A stretch of DNA of 64,000 nt, taken from contig NC_057788.1 in the NCBI RefSeq assembly GCF_014905175.1, positions 14,099,404 to 14,163,403 on the forward strand, in the 5' to 3' direction. The position numbers were made by a program, and so were the translations under genes. The notes beneath the pieces were generated by a model that worked only from the letters and a program-made list of their open reading frames with translations, was not told the DNA's origin and made no database searches. Shown here one piece after another: positions 33,262 to 45,360 of this stretch. This DNA is from Aphidius gifuensis. Taxonomy: Eukaryota; Arthropoda; Insecta; Hymenoptera; Braconidae. Numbering within the stretch: the first letter of the stretch is position 1; each line of letters begins with the position of its first letter.

Positions 33262-35903
33262 TGTTACGTTCTGGTATTTGTATATTTAAAATAATTAATT
33301 AATAAATAATTTTTGGTAAATTCGAAGGACATGTAGAATATCGAGTAACACATAAATTTTATTTTTTTATTTCTCATAATTATTTTTTATTTTTAGCAAC
33401 ATTTACATTTTTTGATATTTTTTATACCTTTTTTTTTTATATTATTACGGAGGTGAAGCCATGCGTATTGAAATCACTCGCAAGAAATAAATAATGTTCA
33501 TATCTTCTAAACTATTTAAGATAGAAGGTTTGAAATAGGCTTAAATTAAAGGTATTGAAAAGATCTACAACCAAGGATATGAAAGAAAAAATTTTGATTA
33601 TTAGTTAAATAATTGTTGATAAAAATAGATAATGAAAAAATTTTAAACTCGAAATATTAAGAAAACTAAGAACAAATCATGGATGCAATTTTTTGCCAGG
33701 ATGGTTTTTTTTTAAAACTCTACAAGATTACGATTTTTTTTTTTTTATTGTTGCTAGAAATTTGTTAATAAACAGAATATCAGAATTTGTGTTTTTTTAG
33801 ACACTTCATAACTTTTTAAAAAATTATCTCACAAAGTTCTATTTGGTCTTAAAATTTTCCTTATCGAAATCTCTACAACCGAGGCTATATTTGAAAATAT
33901 TAAAACCACCCATCTTCAATTGTAAGACGATTGTTTATAATAATAGGTGTCATCGTGAACTTTGTAATGAATGAAGGGTCTTCGTTGTTGGACTTGGAAT
34001 TTCTATCATATCCTTGGCTGTGGCAGTTTTTATAAAGAAATTTTGTGTCCAAACAATTACCGATTTATTATTTACAACAATTTCTTCTAAATAAAAAGTT
34101 TGTACGCATGCGCGAATCAAAAAATATATTTCGATCGGTAAGTCGGTATTTCTTGTTATCGATCTTTTATTTAAATAGTAAGATTAAATATATTAAAATT
34201 AAAAAACATAAAAATAGTAAAAAATTTTGATCTAAGTAGAAAAATAAGATAACTGTTAACTTTTTAAAATTTTTTTTTCGTTAACAATGTTTTTTTACTT
34301 TGATTTTTATTTTCTCAAGCCGTAGTTCAAAGTCACCTTAACTCAATATCAAACATCCGTTGAATTTAACAAAAATTGCTAACTAGTATCTAAGTAAAAT
34401 ATTGAATGCTGACTATCAGTAGGACAGATAAAATATAATTGGTCAAGATGTTCCCACTTTTAATCATCCATTCTTTAGTTTATAATTTTTATGGAAATTT
34501 TAAACTTTAATAATTTAAGGAGCTGCACTCTCATGATAACTTTTGTTTGATTAACTTCTAATTTAATTGAAATCATTTTCATATTTTTTTGAATCAAAAA
34601 CCAAATTGAAATTTACGAACTTTAAAATAAAAGTAATTGAATATTTCGAGTAATTTAAAAATAACTAAAAATAAATTTAATTTTTCCAATTAAGGTACAT
34701 TCTCAGCTAGATTTTGTGGGCGTGTCCTAAATAAAATCCTATGCTTTTTACATTGGAGATTTTGTCCTACCAACCCCAAAAAACCAAAAGTTTGAACTTT
34801 TCGTGATCATTTTTTTTGTGTTAACAATTTATTTTTTCCATTATTAATTAATCTTATGCAATATATTCCAATAAAAACCAATTATATATTGATAAAAACA
34901 ATTATTCTATAATATTTATTCATTTCAATATTGCACACAAAAATTTTTTTTTGTTAGTATGCATCACTGATTTGTATCAGTATGAAGTTTTTTATTTATA
35001 TCCAATTAATATTAATATTTATTATCAATCTCAATTTTATATAGTTAATAAAAACATTTTTAATAATATTTTCATTAATGTTTGCATTTATGATGCTCCA
35101 TTATTTTGTAATCAAATTTCTTTTATGCAAGTTTAAATTTTCCCGCTTTTTCAATATTATGGCTCTTCATTAGAAAATCAGTAAAAAAACAACTTTTTAC
35201 CACATATTTTTAATTAAAATAACGAAATCAGTTCTCTAACCCCATATAAACCAGGTATTAAAAAATTCCTTATTATTTTTACTATTATCTATCAGTTTTT
35301 CAATAAAATCTTATATTTAGAAATGTAATTTAGTTATGATCAAAAAAATTTCAAACATCCCCTCCCATAAGAGCCCATGTTTAACCTCTCTAAAAGTAGC
35401 CAACTTTAATTAATTATTATAAAAAAAATAAGTCTGTAACATAATATATTATTTCACGAAATGATTTATCAATATTTCAATTACATACTGTATAAATTTC
35501 AAGAAATTCTTATATTCGGAAGGTAGCTGAGAATGTACCTTAAATAATAAATAAATAATATTATCAGTGAATTAAAACCTCAATAAATCACTGTGATAAA
35601 TTATTATTCCAACAAAATTTTACCCTCCCTAATCCTAAATATTGACTGTGAAATTTCTCCGGGGTGTTGTTTTTTTGTGCTTCGAGTTTGTGTTACCTAT
35701 TGGATTATTTGAAACTACTAACATTATCAGGCGACCATCCGGATTGACACGCTCTCCACAAAATGATTTCGGATTTTTCATAACAACGAGGTACAATCTA
35801 CAATTTTACACATTCCCTCCTAACCCGTTACCCTGTAAGGAATAACAAAACAAGAGGATTTTTGAAAAACGTTAAATATCAAGTTGATAAAATTTTATTA
35901 TTA
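33262..35903 (-). repeat. LTR of the TGTTACG family, minus orientation, carrying insertions
   Basis: TGTTACGTTCTGG at 33262 is the terminal edge. Matches to the LTRs at 44.6-45.3 kb and 49.6-50.5 kb appear in reverse orientation: GAGTAACACATAAATTT, TTCAACGGATG, GAGCTGCACTCTCATGATAACTTTTGTT, and 35570-35870 (CACTGTGAAATTTCTCCGGGGTG, GCGACCATCCGGATTGACACGCTCTC). It is longer than the 942-bp solo copy because of a TTAA-flanked insert (34694-35539) and apparently another about 0.8-kb insertion around 33440-34210. Its 5' edge is cut at 35904 by a CCCTAG element. Confidence 0.75.
34694..35539. mobile_element. 846-bp TTAA-flanked MITE
   Basis: Perfect 16-bp inverted ends GGTACATTCTCAGCTA are flanked on both sides by TTAA (34690-34693 and 35540-35543), the duplication of piggyBac-like and Kolobok elements. 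The interior is AT-rich, with no coding. It sits inside the minus-strand LTR, so it is younger than the LTR. Confidence 0.88.
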
Positions 35904-36350
35904 CCCTAGCGGATGCGTCGACACCTATTCGATCGGGATTTGACTCTCTAGTGTAGCATTCAGTCGACAGCGATTTGACAGCCATTCGACAGCATATATA
36001 AAACGTAATTCACGAGTACCGGACGCTCAAAACGAGTTGGAAAAATATGAAATAAATATAAGATTATAATGACAATAACTTAAACTGAATGAAACCTTGA
36101 CTAGTACATGTATATAATATTAAATAAGAGTTTAAATTATACAAGGTAGAGAGGTTAGATTGACATGATTCGCATATCTACTGGAGTCGGAAAGCTGTCG
36201 AGCCTCAGCCATTCATCGGTAATTGACTCGGTCATTATTACCGAGATATTTTGTCACTAAATCGACAGGCTTTCGACACCAAATTAAGAGTTGTCTAATT
36301 CATATATTTTTCATTGTTTTGAATTGTTTAAACATTATAATGGACTGTAA
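35904..36350. mobile_element. Truncated copy of the CCCTAG element
   Basis: CCCTAGCGGATGCGTCGACA opens the copy, followed by long near-identity with the element at 42265-43405 (CATTCGACAGCATATATAAAACG, GGTAGAGAGGTTAGATTGACATG, CGACAGGCTTTCGACACC). It stops near ATGGACT at about 36350; the right terminus is absent. It interrupts the TGTTACG LTR at its 5' side. Confidence 0.8.
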
Positions 36351-37440
36351 AAAAATGAAGTGAAAAGCGCCTGCGCCCCGTATACAATATATGGGATTGC
36401 GGGTATGTGTGTGTGTTTGAACATGCCATACGTTGCCACATCTAATTTTTGTAAAGTTTATAATTAATTTTTCATTAATTAACCGATCAACATATGAAAA
36501 TTTTTCGCGCAATTAATAAAACTCGGTTTCTAGTATATGTGTGATTTTTTTCAAGACTTTTTCATCATTTTTTCTATCCGAAAAAAATGGTTGAAATCTC
36601 CATAAGAGCCAATGTTAAATATTATTTTAAATAATTAATTACAAAAAATTTAACCGATCAACATAAGAAAATAATTATACCGTTGTATTCAGAATGAAAA
36701 GATCTACTTGTGTACCAAATTTCAGAATTATAGAATTATTTTATTTTATATTAAATATTCAGGGTACTTTTTGATACCCCTAGCTCCATCTTACAGAACG
36801 TAAATACATTACATTTAAGGGAGCTAGAGGTTTTGCACCCCCAACAAATTACTTGAGCCGGCACTATTGCCAAGCGCATCTACCGCCAATTTTAATTAGG
36901 AAAATTAAATGCAAATTAATATAATGAGTAATATCGACGGAATCCTAAAAATATAGGGATTCTCTCGATACCACTCATGTCATAATTAAACGATAAGAAA
37001 TAATTTTAATTAAGGTTTGAAAATCATAAGATTTTCCTCGACCAATAAGAAATAAGTGACATAAGGAAAGTGGAAATGGACCAAGGAGGAAAACCGAACA
37101 TCCCCGGAGGATCCCCACCTGCCCTTATGTTCTGAGAGTATCGAGTGAGATTGATCGCTAGATCTTGGTCACTCGGTCAGAGTTAGTTCCTTGACCTACA
37201 CCAGCTCTTCCAGCTCTAACTAGCTTAGGCACTTTGCCTCGTCGAATTTTAATTGCTCTAATAACTTAGAATATTTTTCTACGAATCAGCACAAACTGTA
37301 AGTTATCCTTACTCAATATTTTATCGATTATTTTATTAAATTGTTGTTTTAATAATATTTAAGTAACATTTAGTTACCCGGGAAAAAATGAAAAGATCTT
37401 TTTAGATATAATAATATATCAAGAGATCTCAGGATATCTT
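36351..37440. other. Stretch without a supported gene
   Basis: A GCGCCTGCGCCCCG spot and a GT-dinucleotide tract lie at about 36370-36415. CCTAGCTCCATCTTA at 36780 and GGGAGCTAGAGG at 36820 are a loose inverted pair. 36930-37250 is less AT-rich (ACATCCCCGGAGGATCC) but has no long frame. Confidence 0.35.
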
Positions 37441-37690
37441 GATATCAAAACATATCGAGAGATAACTAAATATATCGATTATGGCGCTATCTTTTAATAT
37501 CAAAGAAGATATCATAATATATTTAGATATATCACAATATATTAGGATATATCATAATATATTTAAATATATCATAATATATTCAGATATCATAGTATAT
37601 TTAGATATATCATAAAATATTTAGATATATCATAATATATTCAGATATATCATAATATATTTAGATATATCATCAAGATAAAAATTTATT
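37440..37690. repeat. About 22-bp tandem repeats TATATCATAATATATTTAGA
   Basis: At least nine units of the form ATATATTTAGATATATCATA follow one another with small variants (CAGATA, AGGATA). It is a minisatellite made of AT words; no gene. Confidence 0.85.
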
Positions 37691-37792
37691 CAAAAAAAAT
37701 ACTATCTTTAATTGTTTAAAACAATTCATTTTTATTATTTATATATTTGTAATGATTTATTCGATTATTATTGACCGAAAAAGTACACCATA

Positions 37793-37873
37793 AATACTTG
37801 GCATCACCAGGACTTGAACACGGTATCTTCTAGTTGAAACTTCAGAGTCTTACTTACTTAACCATAGCAGCAA
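37793..37873 (-). ncRNA. tRNA-like sequence, minus strand
   Basis: On the minus strand GCTATGGTTAAGTAAGTAAG resembles an A box and GTGTTCAAGTCCTGGTGATGCC a B box plus 3' arm, about 40 bases apart. This is the spacing of a tRNA-derived SINE head or an old tRNA pseudogene. The stems were not fully pairable. Confidence 0.45.
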
Positions 37874-37874
37874 C

Positions 37875-39660
37875 AATTGAAGATGACGAAAAAATGTTTT
37901 ACTTAATATACATTATAATCATGGCAATCCAAGAATTAACCGACACTTTGGCCAATATACAAATTTTATTTGTTTCATATACCCCGGAATGTATTTTCAT
38001 AATTTATGACGAAAAAAATTTACGGAGGCTGGGAGCCGAAAAGGCTTAGCCGTAGATCATATATCTTTGGAACTAATTGTCGTAATGACTTAGGATTTGG
38101 CCTAAAAGAAGCGTCTCTGAAAATTCTATTGCCCCTAATAGAAAAAAGTATGATCTTATCGGTCAATTTTTTATTCTCTCCAAAAAATGTAGAAAATTTT
38201 TTTTTTTTTTACGAAAAATACTATAGTAAAATACAGCTGTTCGTACCAAAATAGTATATGATATAACTAGTACGTGAAGTAGATGATTCTTGCACGAGTA
38301 TTGACACCTTCAAAGTCTTGGAGGATCACCTTCTTTACGTACGAGTTATACCTATATACAATATTTTTTGACACGAGGTTTGTAATATGGACGCCATTTT
38401 GCCCCAAAATAGTGCGTAAGGATACTTTTACGGACGATTTCTTCTTGAAAAATTGTGCGTAAAAGTATTTCTTTACGCGTTATAAAATAAGAAGTTATAG
38501 ATTTTTGAAAAATTATTATTTTAAACCTAATGTAAAACCTCTGTGACTACTCTATTTTGAGTTATAGCTTGTGCCGTTTTCATTTTTTAGGCAAGGTATG
38601 ACTCGTGATAAAATAGTGTTGTAGACTTCGTATTAAGCGTCAAACATGCGTACTCTAAAAAACTATCGCCTCTCCAAAACAATTTTTATCTATGAAACAC
38701 ATTTTTTATAAAAAATGAAAAAAACCGATTTTTTTTTTTTTTAATTTAGTTTTTAGAAAAAAAAAAAAGTGACTGAACAGACATTGCCCTTTCCTATGAT
38801 GAGCGATGGAGTCTTAAAAGATGGGTTGTTTATGCCTGATACGAAGACTTTCTATTACAATTTTCCCAAAAGTTAATGCTAAAGCATTAATTGTCTAGTT
38901 TAAGTTAATGCTTAAGCATTAATTGTCTAGTTTTTTAGTAATTTTTAAGAAAACGCCCTAACTTTTTCGAAAATCGTCATAGATAATAAAGTATACTTTG
39001 TACAAGATTTAAAAAGAGTGCGTGGTAAAATTCTTCAATTTTTATTTAAAACTTTTTTCAAAATAAATTATAGTTTTCATAAAATAATAAAAAATAGAAT
39101 TTTGATAATTTTTATTTCAAATATCGAAAAAAATTGACTAATATTATATTGTTACTGTTCAAAATCATTGAAATAAATAAAATTTAACACGGCCCTAGCC
39201 GGTGTATTGAAAATTTTTCATTTTCAACGGTAACGCGAGCCACATGCCCCAACAAACGTTACCAGATAGTAGTGGAGCAAGGCGGATCCTGGGACAGTTT
39301 GATATCAAACCCCCACTCCGGCCCAATTAAACCCCCACCAGGCTCCGATTAAATTCCCCCTCTATGTCAGCCATTTTGAGGTTGACCATTTTGTATATCG
39401 GTAACGTGGGGAGTTGGTATATCTGTATATTCAAAAGTCGGCCATTTTGAATGTTGGTAATTCAGTGATTACTATTATCTATATATATATATATACACTG
39501 TGATTGGATGATATTTATTTATTATGGATATATTTATTAATAATAATTGAAACAATGACTAAAAATATAAATTTATGATGGATATATTTATTAATAATAA
39601 AAAAAAAACAATGACTGAAAAATTATAAATTTAATATCAAATATTTATTCAATTTTGCAT
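37875..39660. other. Stretch without a supported gene
   Basis: Holds a doubled segment GTTAATGCTTAAGCATTAAT plus TGTCTAGTTT at 38873 and 38903 (two 30-bp copies in tandem). 38380-38470 carries GTGCGTAAAAGTAT repeats. 39230-39420 is GC-richer (CAATTAAACCCCCACC), perhaps an old transposon end. Confidence 0.4.
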
Positions 39661-39663
39661 GAT

Positions 39664-40061
39664 TCATTCGAGTATTGTACAATCATTATGCCAATTATTA
39701 TTATTATTATCATCATCATTAACAGAAATTATTTCTTCTATAAATACAACATCATCATCATCCTTTTTTAAACAATTTGCAATCTCCATTTGACTGTTAT
39801 ATATATTGTCGAATTCTATTGCAGCTCTCTCCAGTTTTTCTTGTTGTTCTCTGATGATGTTTCTCTCTTGCTCCAATGCTTCTTCTTCCCCTTCTGATGG
39901 TCTGAGAGCTATATTGTTAGATAAACAAATAAGTAAATATTATTATTATTATTATTATTTTTTTAATGGGATATATTTATTATTTATATGAACAGTTTAA
40001 ATATACTTACAAAAATTAATAATTGGCATTCTTCCAAATGAATCAAAAATTTCATAGTATC
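39664..40061 (-). CDS. Last two exons of an unrecognised gene
   Basis: Minus strand. After the acceptor TTTTCAG, exon 40061-40011 reads YYEIFDSFGRMPIINF, with donor GTAAGT. Acceptor ATATAG then leads to exon 39908-39664, in phase: SLRPSEGEEEALEQERNII, then coiled coil REQQEKLERAAIEFDNIYN, an acidic tail and TGA at 39664-39666. No stop or frame break is visible. The YxxFDSFGxxP string recalls the strand after the catalytic His in viral or Maverick-type cysteine proteases, but no Cys-bearing part follows, so this is weak. A BESS/MADF-type nuclear protein is another option. Upstream exons were not found. Confidence 0.5.
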
Positions 40062-40074
40062 CTGAAAACATAAG

Positions 40075-40925
40075 AATTAACATTTTTAAATCGAGTAATT
40101 AATATAAAGAAAATAATTATGTGTGTGTGTATATATATATATATATATGGGGCATTCTTAGTCAAATCACGGGGTCATCAGCCTGACCCCTTACGATTAT
40201 GAAAATATGAGCTATTTTTGGTTGATTTTAGGCTGAAATTAAGCCTCTAATTTTTTTAGATTTTTTCATTAATTTTTCTAGACTCCATCATCTTGAATAT
40301 TACTATTTTTGCAATTTCTCAAAAAGGACCATTTTTTTTTTTCTGAATGTTTTTTCACAGAATCAGGTACACAATACACGCATTTTAAGCACAGCAAGAA
40401 TCTGGGTCCAGAAATATAAATATTTTTTATTTATTTCTGAAAATTTTTTTTTTCAGCAAAAATACAGGGTTAATTTAATTACATATCTAGTTGGGTTATT
40501 TTATTGGGCAAAATCCATATGTCTAATAAATGATCCGGCTACGATATTTCATGATAATATTTACGTTATTCTTTATATTTTTTTTTTCTTTTTAAATTGT
40601 ATTTTATAAAATTTTATAATTGTTTGTAAAATTCGACTATTCTTCCTAGTAAAATTTAATATTTTTTTGCAATAAATTTTATGTTTTTTTTTTTTTTTTG
40701 TAGTATTTAATGTTGAAATTGAATTCAATTTAAATATTATAATAATTATTATTCCCTTGAAAGTTAAAAAAAAAATTTTATTTTATTTCCCCAAAAAGTT
40801 CAAAAAGATTAATAAATTTTCCCATAATCAATTTATATTATTTAAAATAAAAAAAAAAAATGTAAAAGAGTTCAGAAAAATTATAAAATATAACTTATTT
40901 TATTCCACTTTTTTAATGTACTCCA
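40075..40925. other. Stretch without a supported gene
   Basis: A TG then TA dinucleotide tract lies at about 40119-40148. From 40150 GGGGCATTCTTAGTCAAATCAC opens a block that looks like a decayed element. The rest is A/T runs. Confidence 0.35.
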
Positions 40926-41180
40926 CGGTGACGTAGTCCTAGTTGTCCGATGGTGTGAGCGATGTCTTTGAATTGTAATTTGTTACCCCTGTAACCTGCT
41001 TGCATTGTTTCTCCTCTCCGGCTTTCATTGACGCGGCTAGCTTGATGAACTCCCCTCAATTTCTTTTCTGATGCATGTTGACTGATATTGTTTTCTTCTT
41101 TTATTACTCTCTCTTTTTATTTTTTCTGACAGCTATCATTGCATTAGATGCAATATTGCGGCGTTGCCATTTATAGCACA
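40926..41180 (-). pseudogene. GC-richer coding-like fragment
   Basis: Minus strand, reading toward lower coordinates. One frame reads CYKWQRRNIASNAMIAVRKNKKRE and stops. A second overlapping frame then reads NNISQHASEKKLRGVHQASRVN, ending GQLGLRHRGVH and TAA at about 40920. Composition is clearly richer in GC than the flanks. Either a splice or a frameshift joins them. I do not recognise it. Confidence 0.4.
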
Positions 41181-41743
41181 ATAAAATCTTCTGGCCCCCG
41201 TGAATTTATGACTCTCTGTGAACTGCACTTTATTTATTTATTTTAGGATTAAGGAAGAAAAGGATCAGGATTGTTACCCTTTGAAATATTTTTTTTTTAT
41301 ACAGAAAAATTCAATATGAAATTTAAATTTATAAAAATAGTATTCGATTTGAATTCATTTTACTTTTATCATTATTAAAACAATTTTGTTATTTAAAAAA
41401 AAATTCAGTTTATATTTTCGTTTTTTTTTTTTTTTATTTTTAGCATTTCCCCAAAATATTTTTTTTTTTATTTATGTTCAATGTATTTATTTTAATGTAT
41501 CATTTGTGTATTTGTTTTTGTGTAAAAAAAAAATATATCAATTCATATATATATGTATACAAAAAAAATTGGATTTTAATTTATTAGGAATATTTATCCC
41601 GATCATTAGTATTTTTTTGTTTTTTTTTTTTTTTATATATTTTTTAATTTAATCATTCTTTTTTTATCTCTATTTTTTTCGTGTATTAATAATTAGCAAT
41701 TTTTCTTTCAACGAGCTTTACCAGGTTTATATTATTCTAGATT
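41181..41743. other. Poly-T-rich stretch without a gene
   Basis: Long T runs (41400-41470, 41600-41680) produce artificial open frames of Phe/Ile; no coding signal. Confidence 0.5.
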
Positions 41744-44600
41744 CTATTTTAATCTCGCCCTATCCGGTCTACGTTCCCCCTTAAATTTTTTTACAATATT
41801 AATTTCTGATTTACCTTTGTCAATAACTTGATTTTTAAACTTTATTATATCCGACTTTAATTTTTCATCATATGTTTTCATTAGGTCATCTCGGGACTTA
41901 TTCGCTTTAATATCTAATTTCTTCGGACTCATATTATTTTTCATTTTATTCTTTTCATTATTTTCATTAATTTTATTCAAATCAATTTCATTTAACACAT
42001 CATCGGTTTTTCCATACGGTTTATGAACTTTAATTATATTTATTACACGTTCAATATTATTATTAACATCTTTGCAATTTATTTCTTTATTAACTTCAAA
42101 ATTATTTTTATCATTATTAAAACTTTTTTTATCAACGTAATCATTATTAACATTTTTCTCGATTTTATTCGCGTATACGTATATATTATTATTATTTTTG
42201 ACAGTTACTTCGTCATTTATTTCATTGTTACTTAAAATACTATATTCTTGGTTTCTTAAACATCCCCTAGCGGATGCGTCGACACCTATTCGATCGGGAT
42301 TTGACTCTCCAATGTAGCATTCACTCGACAGCCATTCGACAGCATATATAAAACGTAATTCACGAGCACCAGATACTCATCGGTAATTGACTCGGTCATT
42401 ATTACTGAAATATTTTGTCACTAAATCGACAGGCTTTCGACACCGAATTGAGAGGTGTCTAATTTATTCATTTTTCATTGTTTTTCATTGTTTAAACATC
42501 TCAATGGACTTTATTAATGAGAATTTGCATTTTTTTCATAAAAAAATTAATAGAATAAATAGAAAAACTTAATAAAACTGTTTTTTCTTGTTTTTTACAT
42601 ATTCAAGTTTTTTTATATATCCTATTAATTTTTTCATAAAAAAAATGCAAATTTATCATTAATACAGTCCTTCATGATGTTTAAACAATTAAAAACAATA
42701 AAAAATGAATAAATTAGACACCTCTCAATTCGCTGTCGAAAGCCTGTTGAAAGGCGGTCGAAATGCTGTCGAAACGCGATCAAAACGGTGTCGAGACAGA
42801 GTCAATGGGTATATAGCGCTATAAAATTAAAAAAAGGTTACTTTTGCGATTGTTTAATCTTCGAATGCTTAATTATATTGTTTTATTTTGTTTTTTACAT
42901 GCAATTGTTATTAACAATTAATTTAAAAATTATAAACAAAAAAAAAATTTTTTTGTTTAAATTTTTACAAGTTTTTATATATATTTTATTAATTTTTTTA
43001 TAAAAAAAATGCAAATTTTTCATTAATAAAGTCCATTATGATGTTTAAACAATTAAAAAGCCTGTCGATTTAGTGACAAAATATCTCGGTAATAATGACC
43101 GAGTCAATTACCGATGAATGGTCTGAGGCTCGACAGTTTTCCGACTCCAGTAGATATGCGAATCATGTCAATCTAACCTCTCTACCGTGTATAATTTAAT
43201 CTCTTATTCAATATTAAATACATGTACTAGTCAAGGTTTCATTCAGTTTAAGTTATTGTCAGTATAATCTCATATTTATTTCATATTTTTCCTACTCATT
43301 TTGAGTATCCGGTGCTCGTGAATTACGTTTTATATATGCTGTCGAATGGCTGTCAAATCGCTGTCTACTGAGTGCTACATTGGAGAGTCGAGCCATCTGC
43401 TAGGGTCTAGATTCATCTTTATTCTTCAACTCAAAATCTTCATTAAGATTATCATCAATAAAATCATTGTCATTATCAGACTCATTATTATTTTCATTAT
43501 TTAGATCATCATTTTTATCATCACTTAAATTATACATTTCATTGTCAATATTTTTTCTAGTTTTCTCGAGTATTTTTTCTAGCATTTTTTTATTAAACAA
43601 AAATATTTCGTCATTATCGCGGAAAATCTCTGATTACGTTCATTTTTAGTTTCTTCAATAAATTTAATTTCTTCGTTAACTTCTTTTGCATTAGTAATAT
43701 TTATATTTCGCGTAGCAATATTTAAATTTTTATTTTCATTTATTTCAATTTTATTATTATTATTCGATGAGTCTTCCGATACAGATATTTCATCCATAAA
43801 ATTTACCCTTTTTATTTCATTAATATTATCATTTTTATTTTCTTTTTTATCAAGTTTAGTATTAAAGTTTACTTTTTCAGGTCGCACGATAGGTTCATAA
43901 TAATTATCAACAGTATCTTTTGACGTTGATGATATTGGATTAATTATATCATTTATTTTTTCAAATTTGTTATTTTTATTTCCAATTTCAGTAATAGAAT
44001 TTAATATTTCATTTATTTCTGATTTTAAAATTAATTTGACTGTATTAGTTGATTTGATTGAGGTGTTGGCCATTGTTGTGTTCCTTCCTCTTGGTCCACC
44101 GGCCCATCCCCGTTTTTTTGAGCTTGACGTTCAAGACATTTTCTCTGAGCATTTTGTAATGCAAAACAATTATTTATATCATGCCTCGGTTTTTGGCAAA
44201 AACCACAAACTAAATTATTATTTGTTTTATTATAATCTTTTTCATCTTGACTTATATCATATGACATGAAGCCATTATCATTATAAACATTATTATTTAA
44301 ATTTTTATTATTAATTGGATTATTTGTTGGTGCATAAGAATTATTAAAATTATAAAAATCATAATTATTGTTGTAAGATTTTTGTAAATAATCATTTGTT
44401 GAATTTTTATAAGAATTATAGTATGGCATACTATTATCATTGTTCTCGACTGGATTCGAACCAAAGATCTCGGGTGAATTTACATTTAAATTTTTTCGCG
44501 TATTTAAATTAATATTTTGACTTTCGTTTAGTTCATAATTTCTAAAATTGTTATTAAAATTATTATTATTATTTCTTGAAAAATTATTATTATATTATTC
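41744..44600 (-). pseudogene. Ty3-like gag with Asn/Lys-rich follow-on frame, split by an insert
   Basis: Minus strand. Bases 44600 to 44031 are open and Asn-rich, with a nucleocapsid knuckle CGFCQKPRHDINNCF (CX2CX4HX4C). A second frame overlaps it by 43 bases (44073 to 43579), typical of gag-pol frameshifting. A frameshift near 43600 moves to the frame 43600-43406. The 1,141-bp element 42265-43405 then interrupts, and the frame continues from 42264 to TAA at 41744. With the insert and one TC removed, the frame stays open across the junction. No protease or RT motif is visible, so pol is lost or very diverged. Confidence 0.65.
42265..43405. mobile_element. 1,141-bp non-autonomous element with CCCTAGC ends and 2-bp TC duplication
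   Basis: The left end CCCTAGCGGATGCGTCGACA and the reversed right end CCCTAGCAGATGGCTCGACT lead into long inverted arms: GACTCTCCAATGTAGCA, CATTCGACAGCATATATAAA, and CACGAGCACC. TC lies at 42263-42264 and 43406-43407. Inner palindromes include TTTTCATTGTTTAAACAT, CGACAGGCTTTCGACACC and its inverse. No coding frame. A truncated relative lies at 35904-36350. Confidence 0.88.
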
Positions 44601-45300
44601 TCGAATAATCCAAACGGTAAAATAAACTTGAAGCACAGAAAACAATACCCTGGAGAAATGTCACAGTCAATAATTTTATAGTATAGGAACAGTCAATTTA
44701 TAAAAGAAAAAATAATAATTTTAGCACAAAGATTATTTAGTTTAAATTCACTTTTAAAATTTTATTTATTAGAAACGTAACAGTTCAATTGATTTTATTA
44801 TTTATTTAATTTGATTTGATTTATAAAATTTAAATTTAATAATTAATTTAGATATTGTCCAAATAAAAGTTGTCACAAGAGTGAAGCTTTTTCAATTATA
44901 AAATAATGATTCCCATAAAAATTAAATTAAAAAGTAAGGATGATCTTAGGTGGAAACATCTTTGACCAATCACCATTGATGGTTCTCATGGTAGTCAGCG
45001 TTTAATTATTGCTGAGATATTATTCTAAATAATTGTTAAACTCAACGGATGTTAAATATCGAGTTGCTGATTAAAAAATGCAACCGTGGCTCAGAAAAAT
45101 AAAAGTTAAAATGAAAAATAATATTGAAAAAGTTAATAATATTTAAATAAAATGTCAATGACCCTAAAAGTGAAATATAATTATTAAAAAATAAAAGGAA
45201 AAAATTTATGTGCTACTCGATATTGTACTATATCCCTTGAATTTGCCAATTATTATTCATTAGTCAATTATTTTTAAATAGAAAAATACCAGTACGTAAC
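44601..45300 (+). repeat. LTR of the TGTTACG family, plus orientation, 5'-truncated
   Basis: Aligns in order with the solo LTR at 49580: CACAGAAAACAATACCC, TTTGATTTATAAAATTTAAATTT, CAAATAAAAGTTGTCACAAGAGTGAAGC, TTCTCATGGTAGTCAGC, and the end AGTACGTAACA at 45300. About 300 bp of the 5' side is missing. It lies back to back with the minus-strand gag at 44600. Confidence 0.75.
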
Positions 45301-45360
45301 AATATTCTTCTTTTCTTTATTATTTCATAGTCTAATTCAATTTAATCAACTTGGTATGTA
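45301..45360 (-). repeat. Inverted fragment of the same LTR's 5' end
   Basis: The reverse complement reads ATACCAAGTTGATTAAATTG and AGAAAAGAAGAATAT, matching bases 49590-49640 of the solo LTR. It directly follows the plus-oriented LTR, so an LTR tail and an inverted LTR head meet at 45300. Confidence 0.7.

Noticed and set aside
39664..40061. Call as an adenain-like or Maverick protease
   Set aside because: Only the FDSFG string matches; no His or Cys catalytic part is visible.
41386..41652. 88-codon frame on plus
   Set aside because: Made of T runs translated as Phe/Ile; no coding signal.
44440..44480. GGTTCGAATCCAGTCGAG on the minus strand, a perfect B-box word
   Set aside because: It lies inside the gag frame and no A box or foldable tRNA could be found upstream.
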